In this document: in pieces, positions 50,195 through 59,018 of the stretch
How positions within the stretch are numbered: position 1 is the stretch's first letter
Layout: each line of letters starts with the position of its first letter
Assembly: GCA_045106815.1 (NCBI GenBank)
Contig: JBGCFG010000016.1
Coordinates: 32,417-96,416, forward strand
Reading direction: 5' to 3'
DNA: 64,000 nt
Source of the DNA: JAUIAI01 sp045106815
GTDB taxonomy: Bacteria; Pseudomonadota; Gammaproteobacteria; Burkholderiales; Burkholderiaceae_E
Made by a program: the position numbers and the translations under genes
The notes under the pieces: model-generated
What the model saw: the letters and a program-made list of their open reading frames with translations, nothing else
The model's database searches: none
Told to the model about the DNA's origin: nothing

Positions 50195-51133
50195 CTAGAT
50201 TGGTTCAGGCGGGCTCACTTGTCTCAGGACAGACAGGTAGCCCGGCGCCACGGTCATCTTTGTGAGATGACCGCCAGTTTTCAGTAATCGATGAGCTCGC
50301 GGTAAGGCGTAGCAGGGTATCCAGGTGAACAAGTGGTGCTCTGCGTGGTAGTTGACCCAATACGGCGCCACCAAAGCGCGCGCGGCAAAACCGGCGTTGG
50401 TAGTCCGTGCATGCGTAAAAGGGTCCGGGCCGGTGGCGGTGCAGGCATGCTCGGCAATATTTCGCACCCTGATCGCCAGCTGAAACCAGGTTGCAAGCGC
50501 CACGAACCAAAGCGCAAACGCGACTCCCCAACCGAGCAAAACCATTGCTACACACGCGACTATATGACCTAACCAAAAGCGCTGGCTTGCGCGCGTTGCC
50601 TCATCTTGGCCGGTGCTCGGTTTATCACTCGATGAAGTAAGCGGGTCCGCCTTCAATGACAGACGTTGCTTCATAAAAGTTTGTCCGGAAAGGTCGCGCC
50701 ATGCCTTGCGCCACAGGCTGCGGCGAGTGACAGGAAACGGGGCGGACAGTCCTAGGTCAGGGTCTTCTGGTTGTTGCGTAAATTTGTGATGCTGAAAGTG
50801 CACTTGCCGATAGCTGCTGAGCGTGGCGCCTACAGGCTCGCCGCAAAGCCAACGTGCGACGAAATCATTGATGCGGCGGTTAGGATGCAGCAGGCCGTGC
50901 GCGCCGTCATGCATGAGAATAGCAAGCCCTAATTGTCTGCCGCCAAGCACAGGAATGGCTATGAGCCAGGCAATTGGGTGGCTCCACATTGTGCAGACAA
51001 TCAGCGTTGTCACGATAACTAGCCAGGCATGGGCCACACACGCCAGCCCACGCCATTGGCTGACTTCCCCGAGATTGCGGCATTGCTCGCTATCGAAAAC
51101 AGACCGCGGTTTAATGCGGGTCACTGCTGGCAT
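50195..51133 (-). CDS. Membrane fatty acid desaturase/hydroxylase
   Basis: 312 residues with membrane pairs and the three histidine boxes of the diiron site: HDGAHGLLH, HFQHHKF and NYHAEHHLF. Insertion of double bonds into acyl chains, or hydroxylation of lipids or carotenoids, fits this family. It is followed by no partner electron carrier. The cupin gene lies 30 bases upstream on the same strand. Confidence 0.88.
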   Translation of the reverse strand: MPAVTRIKPRSVFDSEQCRNLGEVSQWRGLACVAHAWLVIVTTLIVCTMWSHPIAWLIAIPVLGGRQLGLAILMHDGAHGLLHPNRRINDFVARWLCGEPVGATLSSYRQVHFQHHKFTQQPEDPDLGLSAPFPVTRRSLWRKAWRDLSGQTFMKQRLSLKADPLTSSSDKPSTGQDEATRASQRFWLGHIVACVAMVLLGWGVAFALWFVALATWFQLAIRVRNIAEHACTATGPDPFTHARTTNAGFAARALVAPYWVNYHAEHHLFTWIPCYALPRAHRLLKTGGHLTKMTVAPGYLSVLRQVSPPEPI

Positions 51134-51163
51134 TGGCGTTAGCCTCTCTTTTCTGTGTTTCGG

Positions 51164-51562
51164 TTAGCGACCATCAACATAGCTCTGTGGCTCAAATCGA
51201 GGTGTACAGATCGCCAGAAATATTAGGTCGACATGCCCACGGTTGTGGATACGCTGTGCGGCACCTTGTGCAATGCTGACACAGTCGCCAGCGGATATAG
51301 TTGATGGGGGCAAGCCCGCGACTTCGATCTCTCCTTCTCCCTCAAGAACAACGTATCTCTCCCTCAAGGCAGGCAGGTGGTGCCACCGTGTACTTGTGCC
51401 GGGGAGCACGCGTGCTCTGGCAATCGAAACTGCCGGGTCGGCCGGATCATTTAACCACTCAGTGATATAGCACCCCTCGTTAAACCATACCTCCTGTTTG
51501 TTGCTCGCGCGATGGATGAAACTCTCGCGTGGCGTGTGTTCAGGTGGAGTAGAGACTGGCAT
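51164..51562 (-). CDS. Cupin domain protein
   Basis: 132 residues, one cupin barrel: RWHHLPALRERYVVLEGEGEIEVAG holds the first motif and GDCVSIAQGAAQRIHNRGHVDLIFLAICTP the second. The first motif keeps HH and a glutamate-like position, so a metal may bind. It is probably co-transcribed with the desaturase. The substrate is unknown. Confidence 0.85.
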   Translation of the reverse strand: MPVSTPPEHTPRESFIHRASNKQEVWFNEGCYITEWLNDPADPAVSIARARVLPGTSTRWHHLPALRERYVVLEGEGEIEVAGLPPSTISAGDCVSIAQGAAQRIHNRGHVDLIFLAICTPRFEPQSYVDGR

Positions 51563-51736
51563 TGGAAAGATCCAGGTTGAATTTTAAGTCGTCAGAGTTT
51601 GCAGAAAAGAGCATAGATGATTTGCTGTCCAAGGTGGTGGCGGAACTTTTACCTCCTCGTTGTCGTCCTTCGTGTTGCCACGCTGAAGACTTATAATCTA
51701 GAGCGACACACAAGATGAACGAGTTAAGGGACAGGT

Positions 51737-53533
51737 ATGAGTGATGCGCACTGGGAGCCGCCCCCGGGCGAGCGATTCGAATGCGTCATTGGCGGCTTAC
51801 CGTGGCAGTGGGATTTGTCCCGCGGTAGCCTGCGTCATTGCGGCATGCCAGTCGTAGCCCTTTGGGTTGAACATTCCGTTGGCTCAATGCTCAGACCGCT
51901 TCGTAACGAGATAGGTCCCGCGTTGTCTGATCTGTTGATCGCCAGTTCTAGGCGCGAGGGAGCAGAAACCGACTTCAAAGCAATCGCCTCTCATCATGGT
52001 CAGACCTTCGAAGAAGGCTTTGCCGGTTGGTCAAAAGCGGTCGCTTCGGCTGGGTGGGGCGTATTTACCCTTCTCGAATTCGATCGGGGCGCTCGCGCGG
52101 CAAGGGTTAGAGTCAATCAGCCATGGGAGTTGGAGCTCAAAGTGGGCGTGCCCGCCTCATGCCCATTCATACAAGGTAAGCTCATCGGCCTATTCTCAAT
52201 CGCGTTTGAGACCAGTTGCTGGGCTTATCCGGTAGCCGGAGCGGCTGGCGAGGGCGGCTACGTTGATTTTGCTATTGAACCCAGCCGAACAACGATTGCA
52301 GGTCAGATTGAGCAACTCAGGCAAGCGCGGATGGCCCAAAGTGAGCGGGAATTGGCACAAGAGGTTGATCGTCAAACAAAAGCGCTCAAATCGCTTGAGG
52401 CGTCTCAGCGATCCATCCTGAACTCGCTCGGAGACCTGGTTGTCACCCTGAATGCCGATGGCATCGTGGAGCAATACCTGTTGCCGTCAGCAGGTGCAGC
52501 AGGCTTTCCAGCGGTATCAGAGGCCATCGGGCGAACACTTGATCAGGTATTTGGGCAAGCTTTCAGTCAGCTCAACCGACAACTGTCTCAAGCGCCCAAT
52601 AGCCAGCTGACAGTTTCGGCGCAGCGGCTCATTGGCAGCGAGACAAGGCACTACAACGCGCGTGCGTCATTGCGACGAAACGCAAAGGAGCAAATTGAAG
52701 GCCTAACCCTGGTGATTCGTGATGTGACGATTGAGCGTCAGCTGGAACAAGAATTACGAGCGCGACAAAGTCTTCAGAATCTGGAGCAACTAGCTAACGG
52801 TATTGCCCATGACTTCAACAACGTGCTTCATACCGTATTGAGTGCAGCCGAATTGATACAGTGCCAACAAGATGCAGAGACTGACCCACTTGCACAGAGC
52901 ATTATCGATGCGACTGAATCAGCGGCCGGGCTAGTAAAGCGAATGCAGGCGTTGACCAGTTTGCAGCCACATGATCGCTTGCCAGTTAGTTTTGACCAGG
53001 TTATCGAGAAATGCGTGCGGCTATTCCGACAGCAAGCGGGCGATGGGATAGTTGTAAACGCTAGCCTGGATGCGAAGCACCATTGCATTGTCGGTGATGA
53101 GAACCAGCTCGAGCACATGATGCTCAATCTGTGCCTGAATGCAAAAGAAGCGATGCCTGAAGGTGGCTGTCTGAGTATTAGAACCACCGAATTTGTTATG
53201 CCATTGAGTGGTGAGGCACCCGTGAGTGCTTCCGTTGGCGCGTTTCTTAGCGGTCAGGTCTATGTAGCGCTTAGTGTGGAGGATTCCGGCTGCGGCATGG
53301 ACGAGGAAACCGTACGACGCATCTTTCAGCCTTTTTTCACAACCCGACCAGGTAATGGAGGCACTGGCCTGGGAATGCTTGGGATAGAGTCGGCGGTCAC
53401 CGCTCACAACGGCGCGATCAGTATTGAGTCGGTGCCCAACAAAGGCTCGCGATTTGTCGTGTATCTACCCGTCGAGCAAAATGGTGGCGTTGCGCCAAGC
53501 GTAGGTTGGAAGGCGAGCTCAACTCGACAGTAA
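51737..53533 (+). CDS. Orphan sensor histidine kinase with V4R-like and PAS-like domains
   Basis: 598 residues, no membrane helix. Residues about 60-190 look like a V4R-type small-molecule domain (WELELKVGVPASCPFIQGKLIGLFSIAFETSCW, then GEGGYVDFAIEPS). A coiled coil (about 195-230) leads to a PAS-like region (ILNSLGDLVVTLNADGIVEQYL). The kinase core has the phospho-acceptor His358 in LANGIAHDFNN, the N box NLCLNAKEAM, DSGCGMDEETVRRIFQPFFTT and GGTGLGMLGIESAV. No response regulator gene is adjacent, so it is an orphan. Ligand unknown. hemN follows downstream. Confidence 0.85.
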   Translation: MSDAHWEPPPGERFECVIGGLPWQWDLSRGSLRHCGMPVVALWVEHSVGSMLRPLRNEIGPALSDLLIASSRREGAETDFKAIASHHGQTFEEGFAGWSKAVASAGWGVFTLLEFDRGARAARVRVNQPWELELKVGVPASCPFIQGKLIGLFSIAFETSCWAYPVAGAAGEGGYVDFAIEPSRTTIAGQIEQLRQARMAQSERELAQEVDRQTKALKSLEASQRSILNSLGDLVVTLNADGIVEQYLLPSAGAAGFPAVSEAIGRTLDQVFGQAFSQLNRQLSQAPNSQLTVSAQRLIGSETRHYNARASLRRNAKEQIEGLTLVIRDVTIERQLEQELRARQSLQNLEQLANGIAHDFNNVLHTVLSAAELIQCQQDAETDPLAQSIIDATESAAGLVKRMQALTSLQPHDRLPVSFDQVIEKCVRLFRQQAGDGIVVNASLDAKHHCIVGDENQLEHMMLNLCLNAKEAMPEGGCLSIRTTEFVMPLSGEAPVSASVGAFLSGQVYVALSVEDSGCGMDEETVRRIFQPFFTTRPGNGGTGLGMLGIESAVTAHNGAISIESVPNKGSRFVVYLPVEQNGGVAPSVGWKASSTRQ

Positions 53534-53594
53534 GCTCAGTTCGGCTTGAATTCTGCCTATCGACAGCGCTTGCACAACGTGATGTCTTTAGGGC

Positions 53595-53608
53595 TTGACC
53601 TGCATCAA
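53595..53608. promoter_or_regulatory. Anr/FNR-type box upstream of hemN
   Basis: TTGACCTGCATCAA differs from the FNR/Anr consensus TTGAT-N4-ATCAA at one base. It lies 56 bases before the hemN start. Oxygen-dependent activation of hemN by Anr/FNR is well established in other bacteria. Confidence 0.75.
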
Positions 53609-53664
53609 AGTGTCCGTGATTCGACAGGCCAGAATCCACTGTATTCCCATGGTGGAGAGACTGA

Positions 53665-55053
53665 ATGCAAATCATGCTGAAACCCGAGCGAGAGGCCTTG
53701 TTGCGGGCTCTTGATATTCGCGCACCAAGGTATACGTCGTATCCCAGCGCAGATAAATTTACTTCGTCGTTCGGTCCAGCACAGTATCGTGAGCACCTCC
53801 GCGAAATTGACCCGTCCCGTCAGGGGCCGCTCTCACTGTATGTGCACCTGCCTTTTTGCCAGTCGCTTTGCTACTTTTGCGGCTGCAATAAGGTCGTCAC
53901 CCACGACTACAGTAAGGCAAAGCCTTACCTGGCGCGCGTTGAGCGAGAGCTTGATCTGACGCTCGACAACATATCGGGTCGCCCACAAGTCTCGCAGATG
54001 CATTGGGGCGGAGGCACTCCGACCTTTCTGAAGGCCGCCGAGATTCGCTCGCTACTGAGTGGCATGCGTCGTCGTCTGGAGTTTCTCGATGATGGCGAGT
54101 ATTCAATAGAGATTGATCCCCGAGCGATTGATGACGGTCAGATGCAGGCGCTCATCGAAGGGGGTATTAACCGCATGAGTTTGGGGGTGCAGGATTTTAA
54201 CTCTGAGGTACAACATGCGGTGAATCGAATTCAGCCTATCGAAATGACCGAGCGCGTTGTCTCGCTCGCACGGGCTGCTGGCGTAAAGTCATTGAGCTTT
54301 GATCTCATTTACGGGCTACCACACCAGACGCGGGAGCGGTTTGAGGCAACCATGCAAGCCGTCCTAACGATGCGTCCCGAGCGACTCGCGCTCTACAACT
54401 ATGCCCATCTGCCGAACATGTTTAAGGCGCAAAGATTGATCAATGACGATGACTTGCCGAGTGCTGACGAAAAGCTCGCGATCTTTCAGATGGCGACCCA
54501 GTGGCTGGAGCAGGCTGGTTATGTCTACATTGGCATGGACCACTTCGCGCTGCCTGAAGATGAGCTGGCCGTTGCGTTGAGTACCGGCCGGCTGCATAGA
54601 AACTTTCAAGGCTATTCAACGCGTGCGGATTGCGACCTCATTGCGCTCGGCGCCAGCGCAATCAGTAAGCTGGGGCGCTGCTATAGTCAGAATCATCGCA
54701 GCGTTAGGGACTATTACGCCGCGATTGACCGTGGCGATTTGCCGGTTTTTCGTGGTCTTGCACTAAGTGACGATGATCTACTCAGGCGAGACATCATCAT
54801 GGGGCTTATGTGCGAAGGAAAGCTCGACAAGCAAGCGGTTAGTAAGGCTCACGCGATTGAGTTTGACCACTACTTTAAGGAGTCGCTTAGTGCACTGGAG
54901 CAGTATGAAGATCTCGGCCTGGTGTCTGCTGCGCCAAATGAGATTGTCGTGACGGAAGAGGGACGGCGCAAGGCGATGCGCGTCATTGCGTCGGCGTTTG
55001 ACAGCCGGCAAGGGCAGTCGGTGGAAACAAGTCGGTATTCCAAAGCGCTCTAA
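53665..55053 (+). CDS. hemN: Oxygen-independent coproporphyrinogen III oxidase
   Basis: 462 residues, the full HemN length. The radical-SAM cluster is bound by Cys65, Cys69 and Cys72 (HLPFCQSLCYFCGCN). HWGGGTPTFL, EIDPRAIDDGQ, NRMSLGVQDFNSEVQHAVNRIQ and the C-terminal HemN domain follow. It decarboxylates coproporphyrinogen III to protoporphyrinogen IX without oxygen. A GGAG site precedes the ATG and an Anr/FNR-type box lies 56 bases upstream. Confidence 0.95.
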   Translation: MQIMLKPEREALLRALDIRAPRYTSYPSADKFTSSFGPAQYREHLREIDPSRQGPLSLYVHLPFCQSLCYFCGCNKVVTHDYSKAKPYLARVERELDLTLDNISGRPQVSQMHWGGGTPTFLKAAEIRSLLSGMRRRLEFLDDGEYSIEIDPRAIDDGQMQALIEGGINRMSLGVQDFNSEVQHAVNRIQPIEMTERVVSLARAAGVKSLSFDLIYGLPHQTRERFEATMQAVLTMRPERLALYNYAHLPNMFKAQRLINDDDLPSADEKLAIFQMATQWLEQAGYVYIGMDHFALPEDELAVALSTGRLHRNFQGYSTRADCDLIALGASAISKLGRCYSQNHRSVRDYYAAIDRGDLPVFRGLALSDDDLLRRDIIMGLMCEGKLDKQAVSKAHAIEFDHYFKESLSALEQYEDLGLVSAAPNEIVVTEEGRRKAMRVIASAFDSRQGQSVETSRYSKAL

Positions 55054-55093
55054 GACCAGCTCATGACAAGCACTTGCTGACGACAACCCGAGA

Positions 55094-55543
55094 CTAGGCG
55101 TTATGTTGCCCGGTAGCTTTGAGCAGTCGGTTCAACATGGTGTTGAAACTCTCGAGTTCGGTTTTTGAAAAACTCGCAAGCATCGACTGTTCGACGGCTT
55201 TGACCTCTGGCACAAGTGCCCGGTAGGTGGCCTTGCCTGCAGTGGTGAGCTTAAGCAGATGATTCCGGCGGTCAGCCGGATCTTCTTCTCTGCTCAGCAG
55301 GTCTGACTTTTCGAGTCGCCCGATGGCGCGACTGGCTTGCACTTTATCGAGTGTCGTGTAGCGGCGGACATCTCTTGTTTTGATGACTTTGATCTCGCCA
55401 ATGGCCGCCAGGATTCGCCACTCGTCACGGGTTAACTTGTACTGCTCACGATAAACACTTGAAACCTCGCGACTGACTGCCTCGGCCACGATGGTCAGGC
55501 GGTATGGCAGATAGTCGGTTAAAACGAGTGCGGCGGGTTTCAT
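55094..55543 (-). CDS. MarR family transcriptional regulator
   Basis: 149 residues with the winged helix of MarR: REQYKLTRDEWRILAAIGEIKVIKTRDVRRYTTLDKVQASRAIGRLEKSDLLSREEDPADRRNHLLKLT, shown here by its DxRN/RRN wing. It is divergent from fahA with 140 bases between the starts, and palindromic sites lie in that space. It most likely represses the fahA-hydroxylase operon and responds to an aromatic acid. Confidence 0.9.
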   Translation of the reverse strand: MKPAALVLTDYLPYRLTIVAEAVSREVSSVYREQYKLTRDEWRILAAIGEIKVIKTRDVRRYTTLDKVQASRAIGRLEKSDLLSREEDPADRRNHLLKLTTAGKATYRALVPEVKAVEQSMLASFSKTELESFNTMLNRLLKATGQHNA

Positions 55544-55582
55544 GGAAGATTTTGGATCGTAGGTTACGGCGCCAACTTCACG

Positions 55583-55599
55583 TATCGCACGATAGTATC
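55583..55599. promoter_or_regulatory. Candidate MarR operator (overlapping dyads)
   Basis: TATCGCACGATA (55583-55594; arms TATCG/CGATA around CA) overlaps GATAGTATC (55591-55599). They lie about 40 bases upstream of the MarR start and 85 before fahA. Confidence 0.55.
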
Positions 55600-55627
55600 A
55601 TTTGTAACCGATTTGACGACGGCCCGC

Positions 55628-55637
55628 AACGATCGTT
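55628..55637. promoter_or_regulatory. Second palindrome in the MarR-fahA spacer
   Basis: AACGATCGTT is a perfect 10-base dyad, 46 bases before fahA. It may be a second regulator site, but its short length makes chance possible. Confidence 0.4.
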
Positions 55638-55683
55638 AACATCAGCCTATCGGTTGAAAATCACAAAAAGAGGGAGGAGGGCA

Positions 55684-56958
55684 ATGACTTTGTTGCGAAG
55701 CTGGGTTTCGTCGGCCAACCAGCCAGACACTGAGTTTCCGCTGAACAACCTGCCTTATGGGTTGTTTTCAGTGCGTGGTGGTGCCCGGCGGTGCGGTATC
55801 GCGATTGGCGACATGATTCTCGACGTAACGGCAGTGGAGCATGCCGGGGTGATCCGTCCAGCAGGACGGGCAGTTTTAGGCGCTGCGGGCTGGAATGATT
55901 TCATGGCGCTTGGCCCAGAAGTGTGGACGGAGTTTCGGCAACAGGTGACCGAGGTACTGGCTGAGGGTTCAGATCACGAGGCGGGGGTGAGACCGTTCCT
56001 CGTCAAGGCGTCAGCGGCTGAACTGCACCTACCCTTTCGGGTGAGCGAGTACACCGATTTCTATGCTGGCAAACATCATGCGTTCAATGTTGGTTCGCTG
56101 TTTCGCGGGCCGGAGAACGCGCTGCCGCCAAATTGGCTTCATATCCCCATTGGCTACAACGGCCGAGCTTCATCAGTTGTGGTGTCCGGTACCGATGTAC
56201 GGCGTCCCTGGGGTCAACTCAAGGGGCCGAACGACGACGTGCCACGCTTCGCGCCTTGCCAGCGCTTCGACCTTGAACTTGAGATTGGCGCAATTGTTGG
56301 ATCAGCCTCGCATGGCCCGGTATCGGTGGATCAGGCGAACGAGATGATCTTTGGTTATGTCTTGTTGAATGACTGGTCGGCCAGAGATATTCAAGCCTGG
56401 GAGTATCAGCCCCTGGGACCTTTCCAGGCCAAGGCGACAGCAACGACGATCAGTCCGTGGATTGTGACCAGGGCCGCCCTTGAGCCCTTCAAGTGTGAAA
56501 CCCCGGCACGGGAAGTTGATCTCTTGCCGCACTTGCAAGACACAACGCCGATGCTTTACGACATTGATCTGAGTGTTGAGCTGGCGCCGGTTGGTAAGCC
56601 GGCGACCACTGTTGCGCGCACTAACTATCGGGAAATGTATTACTCATCTGCGCAGCAGCTCGCCCATCACACTACCTCTGGGTGCCCGATGCGAGTGGGT
56701 GATTTGCTAGGTACCGGTACCATCTCCGGGCCAAAAATGGGTGAGTACGGCTCTTTGCTTGAGCTTAGCGAAGGCGGTAAATCGCCGGTTACGCTCGATT
56801 CGGGGGAGAAGCGGACCTTTCTGGAAGACCAGGACACGCTGGCCTTAAGTGGCCGCGCTCATGGCGATGGCTTCACGGTTGGGTTTGGTCCTTGTAGTGC
56901 CAAAATTCTGCCGGCGCTACCCAACCCGTTTGCCGATGGACCGAGCGCCGCGAACTGA
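55684..56958 (+). CDS. fahA: Fumarylacetoacetase
   Basis: 424 residues from the ATG at 55684, which follows GGGAGGAGG. Ca2+/Mg2+ ligand and catalytic stretches are EYTDFYAGKHHAFNVGSLFRG (Asp and His), the glutamates in FDLELEIGAIVG, and LNDWSARDIQAWEYQPLGPFQAKATATTISPWIV. It hydrolyses fumarylacetoacetate to fumarate and acetoacetate, the last step of homogentisate breakdown. A flavin hydroxylase and DUF2783 gene follow. Homogentisate dioxygenase and maleylacetoacetate isomerase are not in the window. Confidence 0.94.
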   Translation: MTLLRSWVSSANQPDTEFPLNNLPYGLFSVRGGARRCGIAIGDMILDVTAVEHAGVIRPAGRAVLGAAGWNDFMALGPEVWTEFRQQVTEVLAEGSDHEAGVRPFLVKASAAELHLPFRVSEYTDFYAGKHHAFNVGSLFRGPENALPPNWLHIPIGYNGRASSVVVSGTDVRRPWGQLKGPNDDVPRFAPCQRFDLELEIGAIVGSASHGPVSVDQANEMIFGYVLLNDWSARDIQAWEYQPLGPFQAKATATTISPWIVTRAALEPFKCETPAREVDLLPHLQDTTPMLYDIDLSVELAPVGKPATTVARTNYREMYYSSAQQLAHHTTSGCPMRVGDLLGTGTISGPKMGEYGSLLELSEGGKSPVTLDSGEKRTFLEDQDTLALSGRAHGDGFTVGFGPCSAKILPALPNPFADGPSAAN

Positions 56959-57004
56959 GCAGCGGGTAAAATGTTGATCAATCCTCCTGTGTAATGGTTA
57001 GCCA

Positions 57005-58666
57005 ATGTCGCAAGCTCAATCAACAGCATTTCGAGTCAGAAAAGCCCCTGAATTGGGAGGTCCGGGAACTGCTCAATCCGTCTACCCGGTCGCGATTATC
57101 GGGGCCGGGCCGATTGGGTTGGCTGCTGCCATCGATCTGGCTCAGCGCGGTGTCGCCAGTGTTGTGCTGGATGACAATAATGTTGTGTCGGTCGGGTCAC
57201 GAGCGATCTGCTGGGCCAAACGGTCATTGGAAGTCTTTGAGCGCTTGGGCATCGGCCAACGTATGCTCGCCAAAGGCGTTACCTGGCAGGTAGGACGGGT
57301 TTTTCATGGTGAGCATCAGGTCTATGAGTTCAACCTGCTCCCAGAGGCCGGGCATCAGTTTCCAGCCTTCATCAACCTGCAGCAATACTATGTTGAGCAG
57401 TATCTGGTTGAGCGCTGCAATGATTTTCCAGACCTGATTGATCTGCGTTTCAAGAATCAAGTGACTCACCATGAAAACAAGCAAGACGTTGTTCGGGTAA
57501 CGGTTGATACGCCTGACGGTCCTTATCAGTTGGATGCGTCGTATCTACTCGCCTGTGATGGTGCCAGGTCACCTACCCGAGAACGGATGGGATTGAGTTT
57601 TGAAGGGGAGAGTTTTGAGGAGCAGTTCCTGATTGCCGACGTCAAAATGGATGAAGACCCCTTTGACGCGCCGACACCCGAACGCTGGTTCTGGTTTGAA
57701 CCGCCTTTTCACACGGGCCAGTCAGCCTTGCTCCACAAGCAACCCGACAATGTCTATCGCATTGACCTACAACTTGGCCCAGATGCAGATGCAGAGAAAG
57801 AGCGTGACGAGGCCTCGGTTATTTCCCGTATTAAGAGCATCGTGGGAAACAAACCCTTTGAACTTGAATGGGTGAGTGTCTATAAGTTCCGCTGCGCGCG
57901 TCTGAGACGTTTTGTTCATGACCGAGTGATTTTCGTGGGCGATAGCGCTCATCTGGTCTCACCCTTTGGCGCACGCGGGGGCAATGGTGGGGTGCATGAC
58001 GTTGATAACCTGTGCTGGAAGCTTGCAGCCATCATGACGCGACAGGCTACTCCGGCACTGTTGGATTCGTACGAGCGCGAGCGTGGGTTTGGCGCTGACG
58101 AAAACATCCGCAACTCGGCGCGCGCAACCAACTTCATGACCCCTAAATCGCCGATGGAGCGCTTGTTCCGTGATGAGGTGCTGGGTCTTGCCCATCACTA
58201 TCCGTTTGCACGGCGACTCATAAACTCAGGCCGACTATCAGTGCCGTGTGCTTTGGTAGGCGCTCAACAGCCAGGGTTACAAACGACAGGCATGGTCGAG
58301 ATCGGTGTGATTGCACCCGACCTGCCGCTCCTTGGCGAGGGCGGGCAGGTTTGGCTTAGCACTCTGCTGGGCGGCGAGTTTAAGGCCGTATCGGTTGATG
58401 TTGCTGATCACCTTGACCTTGATTTACTTGATCACGTGCGGATTTTTTCATCCGCAAGCGAATCAGGGAGCCGGGCGCTCGATTTCGTCTGTCTTGACGG
58501 GCATGCGGCTGCGCGCTACGGCGCAGGGTTCACCTATCTGGTCCGTCCTGACGGCTATGTCTTTGCCGGCTTTGCGGGGCTGCCCGATGCAAACGCCGTG
58601 CGGGCTGCAATAGAGGCAACTCACATGGCATCGGTACAGGCGGCTGGGGAAGAGACCCTGGCATGA
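57005..58666 (+). CDS. FAD-dependent aromatic hydroxylase, MhaA-like
   Basis: 553 residues, group A flavin monooxygenase: FAD motif YPVAIIGAGPIGLAAAIDLAQRG, DG motif LLACDGARSPTRERMG and GD motif RVIFVGDSAHLVSPFGARGGNGGVHDVDNLCWKLA. A C-terminal thioredoxin-like domain ends with a phenol-hydroxylase-type tail. Placed between fahA and a DUF2783 gene, it fits 3-hydroxyphenylacetate 6-hydroxylase (MhaA), which makes homogentisate with the help of a small coupling protein. Other ring hydroxylases of this class cannot be excluded. Confidence 0.85.
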   Translation: MSQAQSTAFRVRKAPELGGPGTAQSVYPVAIIGAGPIGLAAAIDLAQRGVASVVLDDNNVVSVGSRAICWAKRSLEVFERLGIGQRMLAKGVTWQVGRVFHGEHQVYEFNLLPEAGHQFPAFINLQQYYVEQYLVERCNDFPDLIDLRFKNQVTHHENKQDVVRVTVDTPDGPYQLDASYLLACDGARSPTRERMGLSFEGESFEEQFLIADVKMDEDPFDAPTPERWFWFEPPFHTGQSALLHKQPDNVYRIDLQLGPDADAEKERDEASVISRIKSIVGNKPFELEWVSVYKFRCARLRRFVHDRVIFVGDSAHLVSPFGARGGNGGVHDVDNLCWKLAAIMTRQATPALLDSYERERGFGADENIRNSARATNFMTPKSPMERLFRDEVLGLAHHYPFARRLINSGRLSVPCALVGAQQPGLQTTGMVEIGVIAPDLPLLGEGGQVWLSTLLGGEFKAVSVDVADHLDLDLLDHVRIFSSASESGSRALDFVCLDGHAAARYGAGFTYLVRPDGYVFAGFAGLPDANAVRAAIEATHMASVQAAGEETLA

Positions 58667-58905
58667 ACGATTCAGTCGAGCCGGACTTTGGCCAGGATCG
58701 TCTTGGCCCAAACGCTGATGATGTGTTTAGCGCGCTGACAGGCGCGCATGACGGTCTCAGTGTTGAGCAATCACATCGACTGAACGCGCGGCTTGTGTTG
58801 ATGATGATGAACACCATCGGAGACGCGTCGACTCTGCAGGCCTTGTTCGCGCAAGCGCGCAGCAGTTTTGATCAAGATGAGGAACGCGGCGCTGGCGGCA
58901 GGTAG
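58663..58905 (+). CDS. DUF2783 small protein, MhaB-like coupling factor
   Basis: 80 residues. The core FSALTGAHDGLSVEQSHRLNARLVLMMMNTIGD matches the DUF2783 pattern. The ATG overlaps the hydroxylase stop (ATGA), which implies that both proteins are made together. In the 3-hydroxyphenylacetate system a small partner of this size is needed for productive hydroxylation. I infer the same role here. Confidence 0.8.
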   Translation: MNDSVEPDFGQDRLGPNADDVFSALTGAHDGLSVEQSHRLNARLVLMMMNTIGDASTLQALFAQARSSFDQDEERGAGGR

Positions 58906-59018
58906 TTCAGGCTGCTGACAAGCGTATTGAGCGCGCGCACCGGGCTGGGGAGTCTTTGCCTGGCTAGCCCATCCCAAAATTGGCCAGCTCGCTGCCTTGT
59001 CAGGCACAATCACATCCT

